From: Mycobacterium sp. OAS707
GTDB lineage: Bacteria > Actinomycetota > Actinomycetes > Mycobacteriales > Mycobacteriaceae
NCBI RefSeq assembly: GCF_014873705.1
Contig: NZ_JADBDS010000004.1
Location: 372,001-436,000 of the forward strand
Direction of reading: 5' to 3'
Length of the DNA stretch: 64,000 nt
The notes beneath the pieces were generated by a model. That model ran no database searches. It was not told where the DNA came from and was given only the letters and a program-made list of their open reading frames with translations. This document shows, piece after piece, positions 24,892-32,788 of the stretch (positions within the stretch are counted from its first letter, which is position 1; every line of letters starts with the position of its first letter). The position numbers and the translations under genes were made by a program.

Positions 24892-25382
24892 GTCAATGCC
24901 TTCACAAATGCGATCGGAAAAACGTCGCCCTCCGCGGGCAGCGGCTCGGTCAGTCGCGTGTATCCGGCGGACAGGTACAGCGCCTCGGCCTCCGGCTGTC
25001 GATCGCCCGTCGTCAGATAGACGCGGTGATAGCCGCGGGCGACGATCTCGGCCTCGAGCTCGGCCAGCAGTTTCTTGGCATGGCCCTGGCGGCGGTAGCG
25101 GCTGTCGGTCCAGATGCGCTTCAACTCGGCGGTGTCAGGGTCGAACCGGCAGAAAGCGCCGCCGGTGACGGGGGCGTCGCCGAGCAGCCCGATGAGCAGG
25201 CCGCCGCCGGGCGCGGCGAACTCGTCGGCCGGGTAACCCCGCAGCCATTTCGACACATCTTCTTCCGCCACGGCGTAGCGGCTGGCGTACTCGACCGTCA
25301 GCTCAGCCAGCAGTGGCTCGGCCAGCGGGTCGTCCTGGCCGACCGCGACGAAGCGCAGCTGATTGACGGGTACGGACATCAC
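24888..25382 (-). CDS. GNAT family N-acetyltransferase
   Basis: A 164-residue acetyltransferase. The acetyl-CoA pyrophosphate-binding loop is RYRRQGHAKKLLAELE, preceded by a beta strand ELKRIWTD. The acceptor is unknown. It is the first gene of the flavin monooxygenase operon and overlaps the next gene by 4 bp. Both a GTG (25382) and an ATG (25379) are possible starts; almost no leader is available if the AT-rich patch just upstream is the promoter. Confidence 0.85.
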   Translation of the reverse strand: MMSVPVNQLRFVAVGQDDPLAEPLLAELTVEYASRYAVAEEDVSKWLRGYPADEFAAPGGGLLIGLLGDAPVTGGAFCRFDPDTAELKRIWTDSRYRRQGHAKKLLAELEAEIVARGYHRVYLTTGDRQPEAEALYLSAGYTRLTEPLPAEGDVFPIAFVKALT

Positions 25383-25476
25383 TTAACTGTCTAACGCGAC
25401 GCGCCGGGACGCATTCCAGAAGGGCTGATTCGCTCAGACTGATTCCAAATACCCGCAGCGGTGCGACCATTTGCTG

Positions 25477-25917
25477 ATGATGTGGCGCGTGGCGGTCATC
25501 CTGCTGCTCGCGGCGTGGCCGCTCTACTACCTCGGATCCGGCGCGTATGACTGGTATCGCTATGAAACCGGGACGCCGACGACCGCGACAGGCATCCACT
25601 GCCACGTCCAACGTGCTTCGACGGGCCGCCACTCCGGACTTTCTCGGGCGATGCGACCACGGGCGTGCACCGGCAACTGGAGCGTGGACGGGCAGTCCCA
25701 GACGGGCGGGATCGAGGGACGACACGGCGGTTACCCCATGTTTGCGACGGCAGAGGTGCGGGTCCACGGCGACAAGGCCTACACGGCCGACGGGGCGCTC
25801 TGGCGTTTGGCCGCGGGAGCCATCGCGGCAGCCATAATCGCGTCGTTCATGCTGTTTATTCGGTGGATCGGCGCTCGACAACGGTCCCGCGACAGCTCTC
25901 TTCCAAGACAAACTTGA
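25477..25917 (+). CDS. Hypothetical membrane protein
   Basis: About 146 residues with an N-terminal helix (VAVILLLAAWPLYYLG), an extracytoplasmic segment of about 80 residues with two Cys (IHCHVQ and RACTGNW, perhaps a disulfide), and a C-terminal helix (LAAGAIAAAIIASFMLFIRW). No family recognised. The ATG at 25477 is preferred over an upstream TTG. The 3' end overlaps the palindrome that controls the next gene, so the two genes may not be one unit. Confidence 0.6.
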   Translation: MMWRVAVILLLAAWPLYYLGSGAYDWYRYETGTPTTATGIHCHVQRASTGRHSGLSRAMRPRACTGNWSVDGQSQTGGIEGRHGGYPMFATAEVRVHGDKAYTADGALWRLAAGAIAAAIIASFMLFIRWIGARQRSRDSSLPRQT

Positions 25918-25932
25918 CACGTGTAAAGTTTG
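25909..25932 (+). promoter_or_regulatory. 24-bp palindromic operator overlapping an SDR promoter
   Basis: Arms CAAACTT (25909-25915) and AAGTTTG (25926-25932) flank GACACGTGTA, and the centre ACACGTGT is itself palindromic; 22 of 24 bases match the reverse complement. It contains TTGACA and TAAAGT, and a -10 at 25924-25929 would start transcription at about the ATG at 25938, giving a leaderless mRNA. The form is typical of TetR-family operators. No regulator gene is adjacent. Confidence 0.7.
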
Positions 25933-25937
25933 GCCGC

Positions 25938-26801
25938 ATGGACAACATCCATGGCAAGACCATCGCGATCACCGGCGCCGCCCGCGGCATCGGCTACGCC
26001 ACCGCCAAGGCGCTGCTGGCCCGCGGTGCCAGGGTGGTCATCGGCGACCGTGACGTTGCGTTGCAGGAGTCGGCGGTCGCCGACCTGACCAAGCTGGGCC
26101 CGGTGTCGGGCTATCCGCTGGACGTGACCGACCGGGAGTCCTTCGCGACGTTCCTGGACAAGGCACGCACCGACGGCGGTGGCCACATCGACGTGTTGAT
26201 CAACAACGCAGGGGTGATGCCGATCGGGCCGTTCCTAGAACAGTCCGAGCAGGCGATCCGCTCCTCGATCGAGGTCAACCTGTACGGGGTGCTGACCGGT
26301 TGTCAGTTGGCGCTGCCGGACATGGTCGCGCGCCGCCGCGGCCACATCATCAACATCGCATCGCTGTCCGGACTCATCCCGGTGCCGGGTCAGGTGGTCT
26401 ATGTGGGCGCGAAGTTCGGCGTGGTCGGGCTTTCGGCCGCGTTGGCCGACGAGATGGCGCCGCACGGTGTGGAGGTGTCGGTGGTGATGCCGCCGTTCAC
26501 GAAAACCGAGCTCATCTCCGGTACCAAGAGCAGCGGCGCGATCAAGCCGGTCGAGCCTGAAGACATCGCCGCGGCGGTGATCAAGACGCTGGAGAAGCCG
26601 AAGACGCACGTGTCGGTGCCGCCTGCGCTGCGGTTCACCGCGCAGGCGTGCCAGATGCTTGGTCCGCGCGGAAGGCGTTGGCTCAACAAACGTTTGGGTC
26701 TGGACAGCGTGTTCCTGGAGTTCGACCACGCGGCGCGGCAGAACTACGAGCAGCGCGCCCAGGCCGCGCAGGGTGTGGTCGAGGGCTCGGACAAGGGATA
26801 G
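25938..26801 (+). CDS. Short-chain dehydrogenase/reductase (SadH-like)
   Basis: A 287-residue classical SDR. The cofactor motif is ITGAARGIGYATAKALLARG; Asp-rich RVVIGDRD, LINNAGVMPIG, the catalytic Ser in IASLSGLIPVPG and the YVGAKFG Tyr-Lys pair follow. It is close to mycobacterial SDRs that oxidise secondary alcohols or act in lipid metabolism; substrate not predictable. The start MDNIHGKTIAITG is preferred over an upstream frame. It has its own palindromic operator. Confidence 0.9.
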   Translation: MDNIHGKTIAITGAARGIGYATAKALLARGARVVIGDRDVALQESAVADLTKLGPVSGYPLDVTDRESFATFLDKARTDGGGHIDVLINNAGVMPIGPFLEQSEQAIRSSIEVNLYGVLTGCQLALPDMVARRRGHIINIASLSGLIPVPGQVVYVGAKFGVVGLSAALADEMAPHGVEVSVVMPPFTKTELISGTKSSGAIKPVEPEDIAAAVIKTLEKPKTHVSVPPALRFTAQACQMLGPRGRRWLNKRLGLDSVFLEFDHAARQNYEQRAQAAQGVVEGSDKG

Positions 26802-26806
26802 TCGCA

Positions 26807-26834
26807 TTGCCCGGCTCTGAGCGACTTTGTCGCT
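26807..26834. repeat. Small extragenic repeat with hairpin
   Basis: TTGCCCGGCTC at 26807 is followed by a stem-loop AGCGAC-TTT-GTCGCT (26820-26834) between two convergent genes. The same 11-mer plus AGCGAC recurs at 63673, so this is a dispersed extragenic element. The hairpin has no T-run; it covers the stop of the small gene on the minus strand and might act as a bidirectional transcription barrier. Confidence 0.55.
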
Positions 26835-26934
26835 ACGGCTGTTGATCTGTGGCGTCGTCGAGGTCGAGCCCGAGCATCGCGGCCAGGCAGCCGTGATCCG
26901 CGCAGTCGTGTTCGGCATTCGTATTGGCAGTCAT
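26833..26934 (-). CDS. 33-residue Cys-containing small peptide
   Basis: A small open frame with an excellent ribosome-binding site: AGGAG seven bases before the ATG at 26934. The peptide starts MTANTNAEHDCADHGC, then LAAMLGLDLDDATDQQP. Two Cys and two His lie within eight residues, so metal binding or a disulfide is possible. It stands alone, 131 bp downstream of the gene at 27066 on the same strand and convergent with the SDR. I do not recognise a family. The strong start signal argues for translation. Confidence 0.55.
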   Translation of the reverse strand: MTANTNAEHDCADHGCLAAMLGLDLDDATDQQP

Positions 26935-27065
26935 TTGAATTCTCCTGTTGGCGTGGTCGTTTGGGTGCCAACAAGCTATGTGTCCACACTCGCGATGGCT
27001 CGCTTGTGCACACAAACCGCGTAACAAGCGATTTACGGCTTTTGCGCATTGCGCTCAAGGCGGCG

Positions 27066-27488
27066 CTACGGGGTGTTGAACTCCAACCGCGGATCGCCGG
27101 CCCGGTAAGCCTCGATCGTCTCGACGTGACCGAAGAACTCCTCGGGCGTGAACTCGCTTGATTCCGAGGCGCCGGCCAACATCAGATGAACGATCTCGGC
27201 GTCCTCGGCCGCCGACATCCAGATCGTCGTCACGGGCGCCAGTTCATCGGAAGCAACGTCGGTGACCGATGGCTCATAGAGCCAGAACACGAAGTCCTCG
27301 TCAGACTCGTCCTCGTCAAATGCCCAGCCGCGCTCGGTGATTCGCGCATCGAACTCTTCCAGATCGGTGGCGATGGCGGCCTCGGTGGCCACCAGGTCGG
27401 CCATGACGGTGTCAGGCACCCAACCCGCGCCCCGGGACGCCCGCCGCTTGTTCCGGCGGGCTTTCTTGGACTCGGACCGCCGCGACAC
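27066..27488 (-). CDS. Conserved hypothetical protein
   Basis: A 140-residue protein with a basic N-terminus (MSRRSESKKARRNKRRASRG) and an acidic remainder containing DEDESDEDFVFWLYEPS. No signal peptide or membrane helix; function not recognised. The GTG start follows the metZ stop directly (TAGGTG), so it is in the metZ operon and probably co-translated. Confidence 0.75.
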   Translation of the reverse strand: MSRRSESKKARRNKRRASRGAGWVPDTVMADLVATEAAIATDLEEFDARITERGWAFDEDESDEDFVFWLYEPSVTDVASDELAPVTTIWMSAAEDAEIVHLMLAGASESSEFTPEEFFGHVETIEAYRAGDPRLEFNTP

Positions 27489-28721
27489 CTAACTCAAAGC
27501 CCGATCGAGATCGTTGATCAAGTCTTCAGTTCCCTCCAGCCCCACCGAGATTCGCACCACGCCGTCGCCGAGTCCGATCGCGGCGCGGCCTTCGGGGCCC
27601 ATCGCCCGATGTGTGGTGGTGGCCGGGTGGGTGATCAGCGACTTGGAGTCGCCGAGGTTGTTGGAGATGTCGACGATCTGCAGCTTGTCGAGCACCTCGA
27701 ACGCGCGCTCCTTCGTACCGCCCTTGAGTTCAAAGGTGACAACGGTTCCGCCGCCGGTCATCTGGCGCTTGGCCAGGTCGTACTGCGTATGCGACTCCAG
27801 GAACGGATACTTCACCCAACTGACGGACGGGTGGTTCTCCAGGAACTCCGCGACGCGCTGCGCCGACGCGTTCTGATGCTCGACCCGAACCGCCAGCGTT
27901 TCCAAACCCTTCAACAGCGTCCACGCATTGAACGGGCTCAACGCCGGCCCCGTGTGCCGCATCAACTTCTGCACCGGTTCGTCGATGTACTGCTTGTCGC
28001 CGAGGATCGCGCCGCCGAGAACCCGGCCCTGCCCATCGATGTGCTTGGTGCCCGAATACACCACGACGTCGACCCCGAGCGGAAAACCCTGCTGCAGAAT
28101 CGGTGTGGCAAAGACGTTGTCCAGCACCACTTTTGCGCCAGCCGCATGCGCCATTTCACTTACCGCGGCGATGTCGACCAGCGACTGCATCGGGTTCGAC
28201 GGCGTCTCGAAGAAAACGGCCTGGGTCGGGACGGACAGCGCCTCTTCCCACTGCGACAGATCGTCGCCGTCGACGAACACCGTCTCCACGCCCCAGCGCG
28301 GCAGGATCTCGCTGCACACCACGAAGCACGACCCGAACAGGCTGCGTGCGGCCACCAACCGATCGCCCGCGGCCAGTAACGCCCCTAAAGACGTGAACAC
28401 CGCCGCCATCCCTGTCGCCGTCGCGAAGCAGGCAGGCGCACCCTCGATCAGCCGCAACCGCTCCTCGAACATCGAGATCGTCGGGTTCCCGTAGCGGGAG
28501 TACACGTAGCGATCGATGTCGCCGGTGAACGCCTTCTCCGCCTCGGCCGCCGACGAATACACGTACCCCGACGTCAGGTACAGCGCCTCGGCGGTCTCCT
28601 CGAAGCCCGACCGCAGCAGACCGCCGCGCACACCGATGGTGGCCTGGCTGACGCCGTCGGGCAGTTGGGCCGGTCTGCGGACCGAGGGAACCTGATCGTT
28701 CGTGCTCAAGATTGTCTCCAT
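27489..28721 (-). CDS. metZ: O-succinylhomoserine sulfhydrylase MetZ
   Basis: A 410-residue PLP enzyme of the Cys/Met metabolism family that makes homocysteine directly from O-succinylhomoserine and sulfide. The PLP lysine is in VVYSGTKHIDGQGRVLGG; upstream FATATGMAAVFTSLGALLAAGD and FFETPSNPMQSLVDI are typical. The start METILSTND overlaps the rhodanese gene by 16 bp; the frame upstream to 28871 is not coding. With the rhodanese-like gene before it and purT nearby, the order matches M. tuberculosis metZ-Rv0390-purT. Confidence 0.94.
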   Translation of the reverse strand: METILSTNDQVPSVRRPAQLPDGVSQATIGVRGGLLRSGFEETAEALYLTSGYVYSSAAEAEKAFTGDIDRYVYSRYGNPTISMFEERLRLIEGAPACFATATGMAAVFTSLGALLAAGDRLVAARSLFGSCFVVCSEILPRWGVETVFVDGDDLSQWEEALSVPTQAVFFETPSNPMQSLVDIAAVSEMAHAAGAKVVLDNVFATPILQQGFPLGVDVVVYSGTKHIDGQGRVLGGAILGDKQYIDEPVQKLMRHTGPALSPFNAWTLLKGLETLAVRVEHQNASAQRVAEFLENHPSVSWVKYPFLESHTQYDLAKRQMTGGGTVVTFELKGGTKERAFEVLDKLQIVDISNNLGDSKSLITHPATTTHRAMGPEGRAAIGLGDGVVRISVGLEGTEDLINDLDRALS

Positions 28722-29119
28722 GGCAGGCCGACGGCTTTCCATCCGGTGCCGCCGCGGTGCTTGTTCTCGTCGAGGTTGCCCTCGAACCCGTCGAGCACGT
28801 TGTAGGACGGCGCGATGCCCGCCTCGGTCGCGGCCTCCGCGGCCCCGATCGAACGGTTGCCCGACCGGCACAGGAACACCACGGGCCGCTCGCCCGGCGT
28901 CACCCCGGCGGACTTCAGGTCCTCGACGAAGTGGTCATTGTGCTTCCCGTCGGTGCGGTTCCACTCGACGTACACCACGTCGCGCTGCAATGAACTCAGA
29001 TCCGGCACCCCGACGAACCGCCACTCGGCATCCGTGCGGCAGTCGACCAGCACGGCGTCGGGATTGTCGTTCAGCAGCTTCCAGGCCTCCTCAGGCGTGA
29101 TGTCTCCCGCGTAGCTCAC
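28706..29119 (-). CDS. Rhodanese-like sulfurtransferase
   Basis: A 137-residue single-domain rhodanese. DAVLVDCRTDAEWRFVGVPD is the first signature and the active-site loop is FLCRSGNRS with the persulfide Cys. It starts at GTG (VSYAGDITPEEAW). It directly precedes and overlaps metZ by 16 bp, which suggests it supplies or traffics sulfane sulfur for homocysteine synthesis; this is inferred from context. Confidence 0.9.
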   Translation of the reverse strand: MSYAGDITPEEAWKLLNDNPDAVLVDCRTDAEWRFVGVPDLSSLQRDVVYVEWNRTDGKHNDHFVEDLKSAGVTPGERPVVFLCRSGNRSIGAAEAATEAGIAPSYNVLDGFEGNLDENKHRGGTGWKAVGLPWRQS

Positions 29120-29138
29120 GATCGGAAGTCTTGCACAG

Positions 29139-29582
29139 CTAGCTGGGGCCGGTCGAACAGACCTTCCATGCTCCGTCCTCGCGCACAAACGTCATTCCAA
29201 CACCGGTTTTGGCGTCCGGCGCCTTGTCGAAATGATAGGTCACCTTCGCGGTGGCACGGTCGCCGTCGACCTTGATATCGGTGACGTCGTCGACGAACCG
29301 TTCGCCGCGTTTGGCCACCGAATCCCGTTGCCGGGCAAGAACATCGGCCTCCACTCCCTGCTGCGCGCGGCAGGTGTAGGTGCGGAAGTCGGCGAAGTTC
29401 TGCCGTTGCAGCGCGTCGTTCTGACCGACCGCGGCCCGCCCCACCTGCTGACCGGCGGGCGGTTCGTCATCACCGAAGACGTTGAACAGCACGATTGCGA
29501 TCACGACGAGGGCAATGATTGCCAACGCACCCACAAACGGCGCCATCGTCGGCCGGTCGGCATCGGAGTCGGGGTCGGTCAC
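29139..29582 (-). CDS. Membrane-anchored DUF4878-like protein
   Basis: A 147-residue protein with a short cytoplasmic tail, one membrane helix (FVGALAIIALVVIAIVLFNVFG) and an extracytoplasmic domain of the NTF2/DUF4878 kind: NFADFRTYTCRAQQ, DIKVDGDRATAKVTYHF, EDGAWKVCSTGPS, with two Cys that may pair. Similar domains occur in the proteins at 42994 and 58748 in this window. It overlaps the purT stop by 4 bp. Function unknown. Confidence 0.75.
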   Translation of the reverse strand: MTDPDSDADRPTMAPFVGALAIIALVVIAIVLFNVFGDDEPPAGQQVGRAAVGQNDALQRQNFADFRTYTCRAQQGVEADVLARQRDSVAKRGERFVDDVTDIKVDGDRATAKVTYHFDKAPDAKTGVGMTFVREDGAWKVCSTGPS

Positions 29583-30832
29583 CAGAGTTTGCGCAAAACC
29601 GCCGACACCCGCCGGGCCCGGTCGCGCGCGACGATCGGATCGGGGGCCGTGGCCAGCGCGACGCCGAGCCGTCGCCTGCCGTCGGTCTCATCGGGCCGAT
29701 CGAATAACCGCACGTCGCTCTCGGCGACGGCCAAGGCCTCGCCGACCACACTGAGATCGATGTCCTTGGTCGCGGTCGACTCGGCGCCGGCGTAGCTGAC
29801 CTCCGCCGCTGCCGGCGAGATCATGATCGTGTCCACCGCGAGCCCGAGGATCGCCCTGGCGTGCAGCTCGAACTGCGAAAGTCGTTGCGAGCGAAGGGTG
29901 ACCAGGCCGCTGTCGTAGGGCCGCGGCCGCACGTCGGCGAAATACACCTCGTCGCCGCGGACCAGCAGCTCCACGCCGAACACCCCGCGGCCGCCGAGCG
30001 AGTTCACGATGCGCGCCGCGATCGACTTCGCCGCGTCAAGGGCAGCAGGCGACATCCGCTGCGGCTGCCACGACTCCAGCACGTCGCCCTCGGTCAGGTT
30101 GTGCCCGATCGGCTCGCAGAAGGACACCGCGGGACCCGACGGACCATACGTGCGCACCGTCAGCAACGTGACCTCGAAGTCGATCTCGACGACCGTCTCG
30201 GCCATCACTCTGCTGTGCGGGATACGGCCCGCAGCGATCGCGCGATGCCAGGCGGCCTCGACGTCGTCGACACGCACCAGCACCGACTGACCCTCACCCG
30301 GCGGCGCGGCGATCGGCTTGACGACCAGCGGAAAACCCGCATGCTCGGCGACCGCGGTCAGCTCCTCGACGGACCCGGCGAACCAGAACGGCGCAGTCGG
30401 CAGACCGAGTTCGTCGGCGGCCAGCCGGCGCAGGCCCTCCCGATCGATGGATAGCCGCGTGCTGCGTGGCGTCGGGAACACCTCGATGCCGTCGCCTTCT
30501 GCGACCGCGATCAGCGCGTCGGCGGCGATCAGACCCGACTCGGCGACGATGTAGCGCGGTTTCTCCTTCTCGATGAGCGCGGTCAACTCCTCGGCGTCGT
30601 TCATCTTGACGACGGCCGAACGGTCGGCGACGCCGTGGGCCGGAGCGTCGGCGTAACGATCGACGGCGATGACGTCAGCACCGAGCCGCTGGAACGCCAG
30701 GGCCAACTCGCGGCTCAATTCGCCGGAGCCGAGCAGCATCACGGTCGAGCCGTGGGAAGCCGTCGAGGTGCCTTGCCCGTCAGGTAAGACAACCGGTTCC
30801 GGCCCGGTAGCTTCTTCGGTTGTTTCACTCAT
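29579..30832 (-). CDS. purT: Formate-dependent GAR formyltransferase PurT
   Basis: A 417-residue ATP-grasp enzyme that formylates glycinamide ribonucleotide with formate and ATP in purine synthesis, a folate-free alternative to PurN. Motifs: VMLLGSGELSRELALAFQRLG, DRYADAPAHGVADRS, FPLVVKPIAAPPGEGQSV (central ATP-binding loop), GVFGVELLV and DVRPRPYDSG. The N-terminal 28 residues are an unconserved extension. It leads the purT-(29139) pair, and metZ lies further downstream. Confidence 0.95.
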   Translation of the reverse strand: MSETTEEATGPEPVVLPDGQGTSTASHGSTVMLLGSGELSRELALAFQRLGADVIAVDRYADAPAHGVADRSAVVKMNDAEELTALIEKEKPRYIVAESGLIAADALIAVAEGDGIEVFPTPRSTRLSIDREGLRRLAADELGLPTAPFWFAGSVEELTAVAEHAGFPLVVKPIAAPPGEGQSVLVRVDDVEAAWHRAIAAGRIPHSRVMAETVVEIDFEVTLLTVRTYGPSGPAVSFCEPIGHNLTEGDVLESWQPQRMSPAALDAAKSIAARIVNSLGGRGVFGVELLVRGDEVYFADVRPRPYDSGLVTLRSQRLSQFELHARAILGLAVDTIMISPAAAEVSYAGAESTATKDIDLSVVGEALAVAESDVRLFDRPDETDGRRRLGVALATAPDPIVARDRARRVSAVLRKLW

Positions 30833-30856
30833 CGCGCGTCCCAGCCTGCCAGATGC

Positions 30857-31174
30857 TCAGCCCAGTCGGACGTCGATGTAGCACCACCGCCAGTCCTCCC
30901 CCGGCTCGACGGAGCGCATCACGGGATGACCGGTGGCATGAAAGTGTTCGCTCGCATGTTGGTGTGGACTGGAATCGCAGCATCCGACATGCCCGCACGT
31001 CAGGCACATCCGCAGGTGTGCCCAGGTGGATTCACCGAGCTCGTCGCACTCCTGGCATTTGCCCGGTGTCAGCGGTTCCGGCTCGACCTGGGATTGCGCC
31101 TCGGCGGCGAGGTGTTCGCATGTATCGGCGACCGCTGGGGCGTCGGCGTCGTTCCGGCGTGATCTCCTCAGCAT
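30857..31174 (-). CDS. UBP-type zinc finger protein
   Basis: A 105-residue protein made almost entirely of a UBP zinc finger: CQECDELGESTWAHLRMCLTCGHVGCCDSS, HQHASEHFHATGHPVMRSV and WRWCYIDV hold the Cys and His ligands. In eukaryotes this fold binds the ubiquitin C-terminus; in bacteria it has no ubiquitin partner and often sits beside sodium/proton antiporters. Here it is divergent from such an antiporter, with only 24 bp between the starts. I chose the ATG at 31174 over a TTG at 31183. Confidence 0.85.
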   Translation of the reverse strand: MLRRSRRNDADAPAVADTCEHLAAEAQSQVEPEPLTPGKCQECDELGESTWAHLRMCLTCGHVGCCDSSPHQHASEHFHATGHPVMRSVEPGEDWRWCYIDVRLG

Positions 31175-31198
31175 GGTGACCAAGGATAGGAGGTCGCA

Positions 31199-32788
31199 GT
31201 GGGTGCCTCACTGCTAGCGGTGTTGGTGGTGTCCGTTCTGCTGGCCGCGGTGGCCAGGCATTACGACGTGTCGGCACCGCTGGCGCTGGTGGTCGCGGGC
31301 CTGCTGGGCGGGCTGATCCCCGGCTTCAAGCAGATCGAGCTGGACCCCGAACTGGTGCTCTACGTGCTGCTGCCGCCGCTGCTGTGGTCGGCCGGGCTGG
31401 AAAGCAGCTACCACGGTTTACGTCGCAACATCCGCCCGATCGGACTGCTGGCGGTCGGCCTGCCGCTGGCGACGACGTTCGCGGTCGGCTTCGTGGCCTA
31501 CAAGACCGTGCCGGAGCTGACGGTCGCGGCGGCACTCACGCTTGGCGCGATCGTCGCTCCGCCGGATGCGGTGTCCGCGACCGCGGTCGGGCGCAGGCTC
31601 GGGCTGCCCCGACAGATCATGACGCTGCTGGGCGGCGAGAGCCTGCTCAACGACGCCACCGCGCTGACCGCGTACAAGGTGTCGTTGGCTGCCGCGATCG
31701 GAACGGCCGCGACGTGGCAAAGCGGGTTGGAGACGTTCGCGTTGGCCGCGGCAGGCGGCGTGGTGGTGGGTTTCGCGCTTGGCATGCTCACCGCGTTCAT
31801 CCGGTGGCGGCTCGACGATCCGTTGGTGGAAAGCGCGCTGGGATTGGTCGCGCCGTTCATCATCTACCTGGCCGCAGAGGAGATTCACGGCTCGGGCGTG
31901 CTCGCGGTCGTCGTCGCCGCGCTGATTCTCGGCCAGAAGTCCACCAGGGCCGGTTACGCCACCCGGTTGCAGGACAACGCGGTGTGGAAGGCCCTCCAGC
32001 TGATCCTCGAGTCGTTTGCGTTCCTGATGATCGGCCTGCAGTTACCTGCGGTGGTGGGCGAATTGGAGGGCATCACCTTCGCGGTGATAGCAATCGCGTC
32101 TGCAGCCGTGTTGGCGACGGTCATCGTGGTCCGGATTGTCTGGATGTTCGTGTTCGCATACCTGCCGCGAGCACTGTTCCCAGGCGTCCGCGAACGCGAA
32201 CCCGCACCGACACCCGCCCAGGTGTTCGTGGTCGCGTGGGCAGGCATGCGCGGAGTGGTTTCGCTTGCTGCGGCGTTCGGCGTTCCGTTGACGACGCTTT
32301 CGGGTGCGCCGTTTCCAGGTCGCCCGCAGTTGGTGTTCCTCACGTTCGTCGTCGTGATCGGCACGCTGCTGTTGCACGGTCTGACGCTGCCGTGGCTGAT
32401 CCGTCGGCTGGGCGTGCAGGGTGACGAGGCCCGCACCGATGCGCTCGCGGCGGCCGCCGCTCAAGACAAGGCGGCACGGGCGGCGGCCGAGCGGCTCGAC
32501 GAGCTGCTGGCCGAGGAACAAGTCTCCGATGTGCACGAGCGGGCCGCAGATGTGTTGCGCGGCTGGAACACTCGGCGCCGGAACTCGGCGTGGGAACGAC
32601 TGGGCCGCGACGCCGCCGAGATCGGCGAAAGCCCCGCTGCGGCGTTTCGGCGGCTGCGACTGGAGATGCTGGCGGCCGAACGTGCCGCGTTCATCGCAGA
32701 ACGCGACAACGGCCGGATCGACGACGAAGTGCTGCGGGAAGTATTGCGCGGGCTCGACTTGGAAGAGGCGACGCTCAACCGGGGCTAG
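31199..32788 (+). CDS. Na+/H+ antiporter, CPA1 (NhaP/YjcE) family
   Basis: A 529-residue antiporter with about 12 membrane helices in the first 400 residues: LGAIVAPPDAVSATAVGRRLG and GGESLLNDATALTAYK carry the conserved acidic and Asn-Asp residues of the ion site. The last 130 residues are a soluble, charged, helical tail (KAARAAAERLDELLAEEQVSDVHERAADVL) that probably regulates transport. GTG start with AGGAGG ribosome-binding site at 7 bp. It overlaps the convergent MarR gene by 14 bp. Confidence 0.93.
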   Translation: MGASLLAVLVVSVLLAAVARHYDVSAPLALVVAGLLGGLIPGFKQIELDPELVLYVLLPPLLWSAGLESSYHGLRRNIRPIGLLAVGLPLATTFAVGFVAYKTVPELTVAAALTLGAIVAPPDAVSATAVGRRLGLPRQIMTLLGGESLLNDATALTAYKVSLAAAIGTAATWQSGLETFALAAAGGVVVGFALGMLTAFIRWRLDDPLVESALGLVAPFIIYLAAEEIHGSGVLAVVVAALILGQKSTRAGYATRLQDNAVWKALQLILESFAFLMIGLQLPAVVGELEGITFAVIAIASAAVLATVIVVRIVWMFVFAYLPRALFPGVREREPAPTPAQVFVVAWAGMRGVVSLAAAFGVPLTTLSGAPFPGRPQLVFLTFVVVIGTLLLHGLTLPWLIRRLGVQGDEARTDALAAAAAQDKAARAAAERLDELLAEEQVSDVHERAADVLRGWNTRRRNSAWERLGRDAAEIGESPAAAFRRLRLEMLAAERAAFIAERDNGRIDDEVLREVLRGLDLEEATLNRG

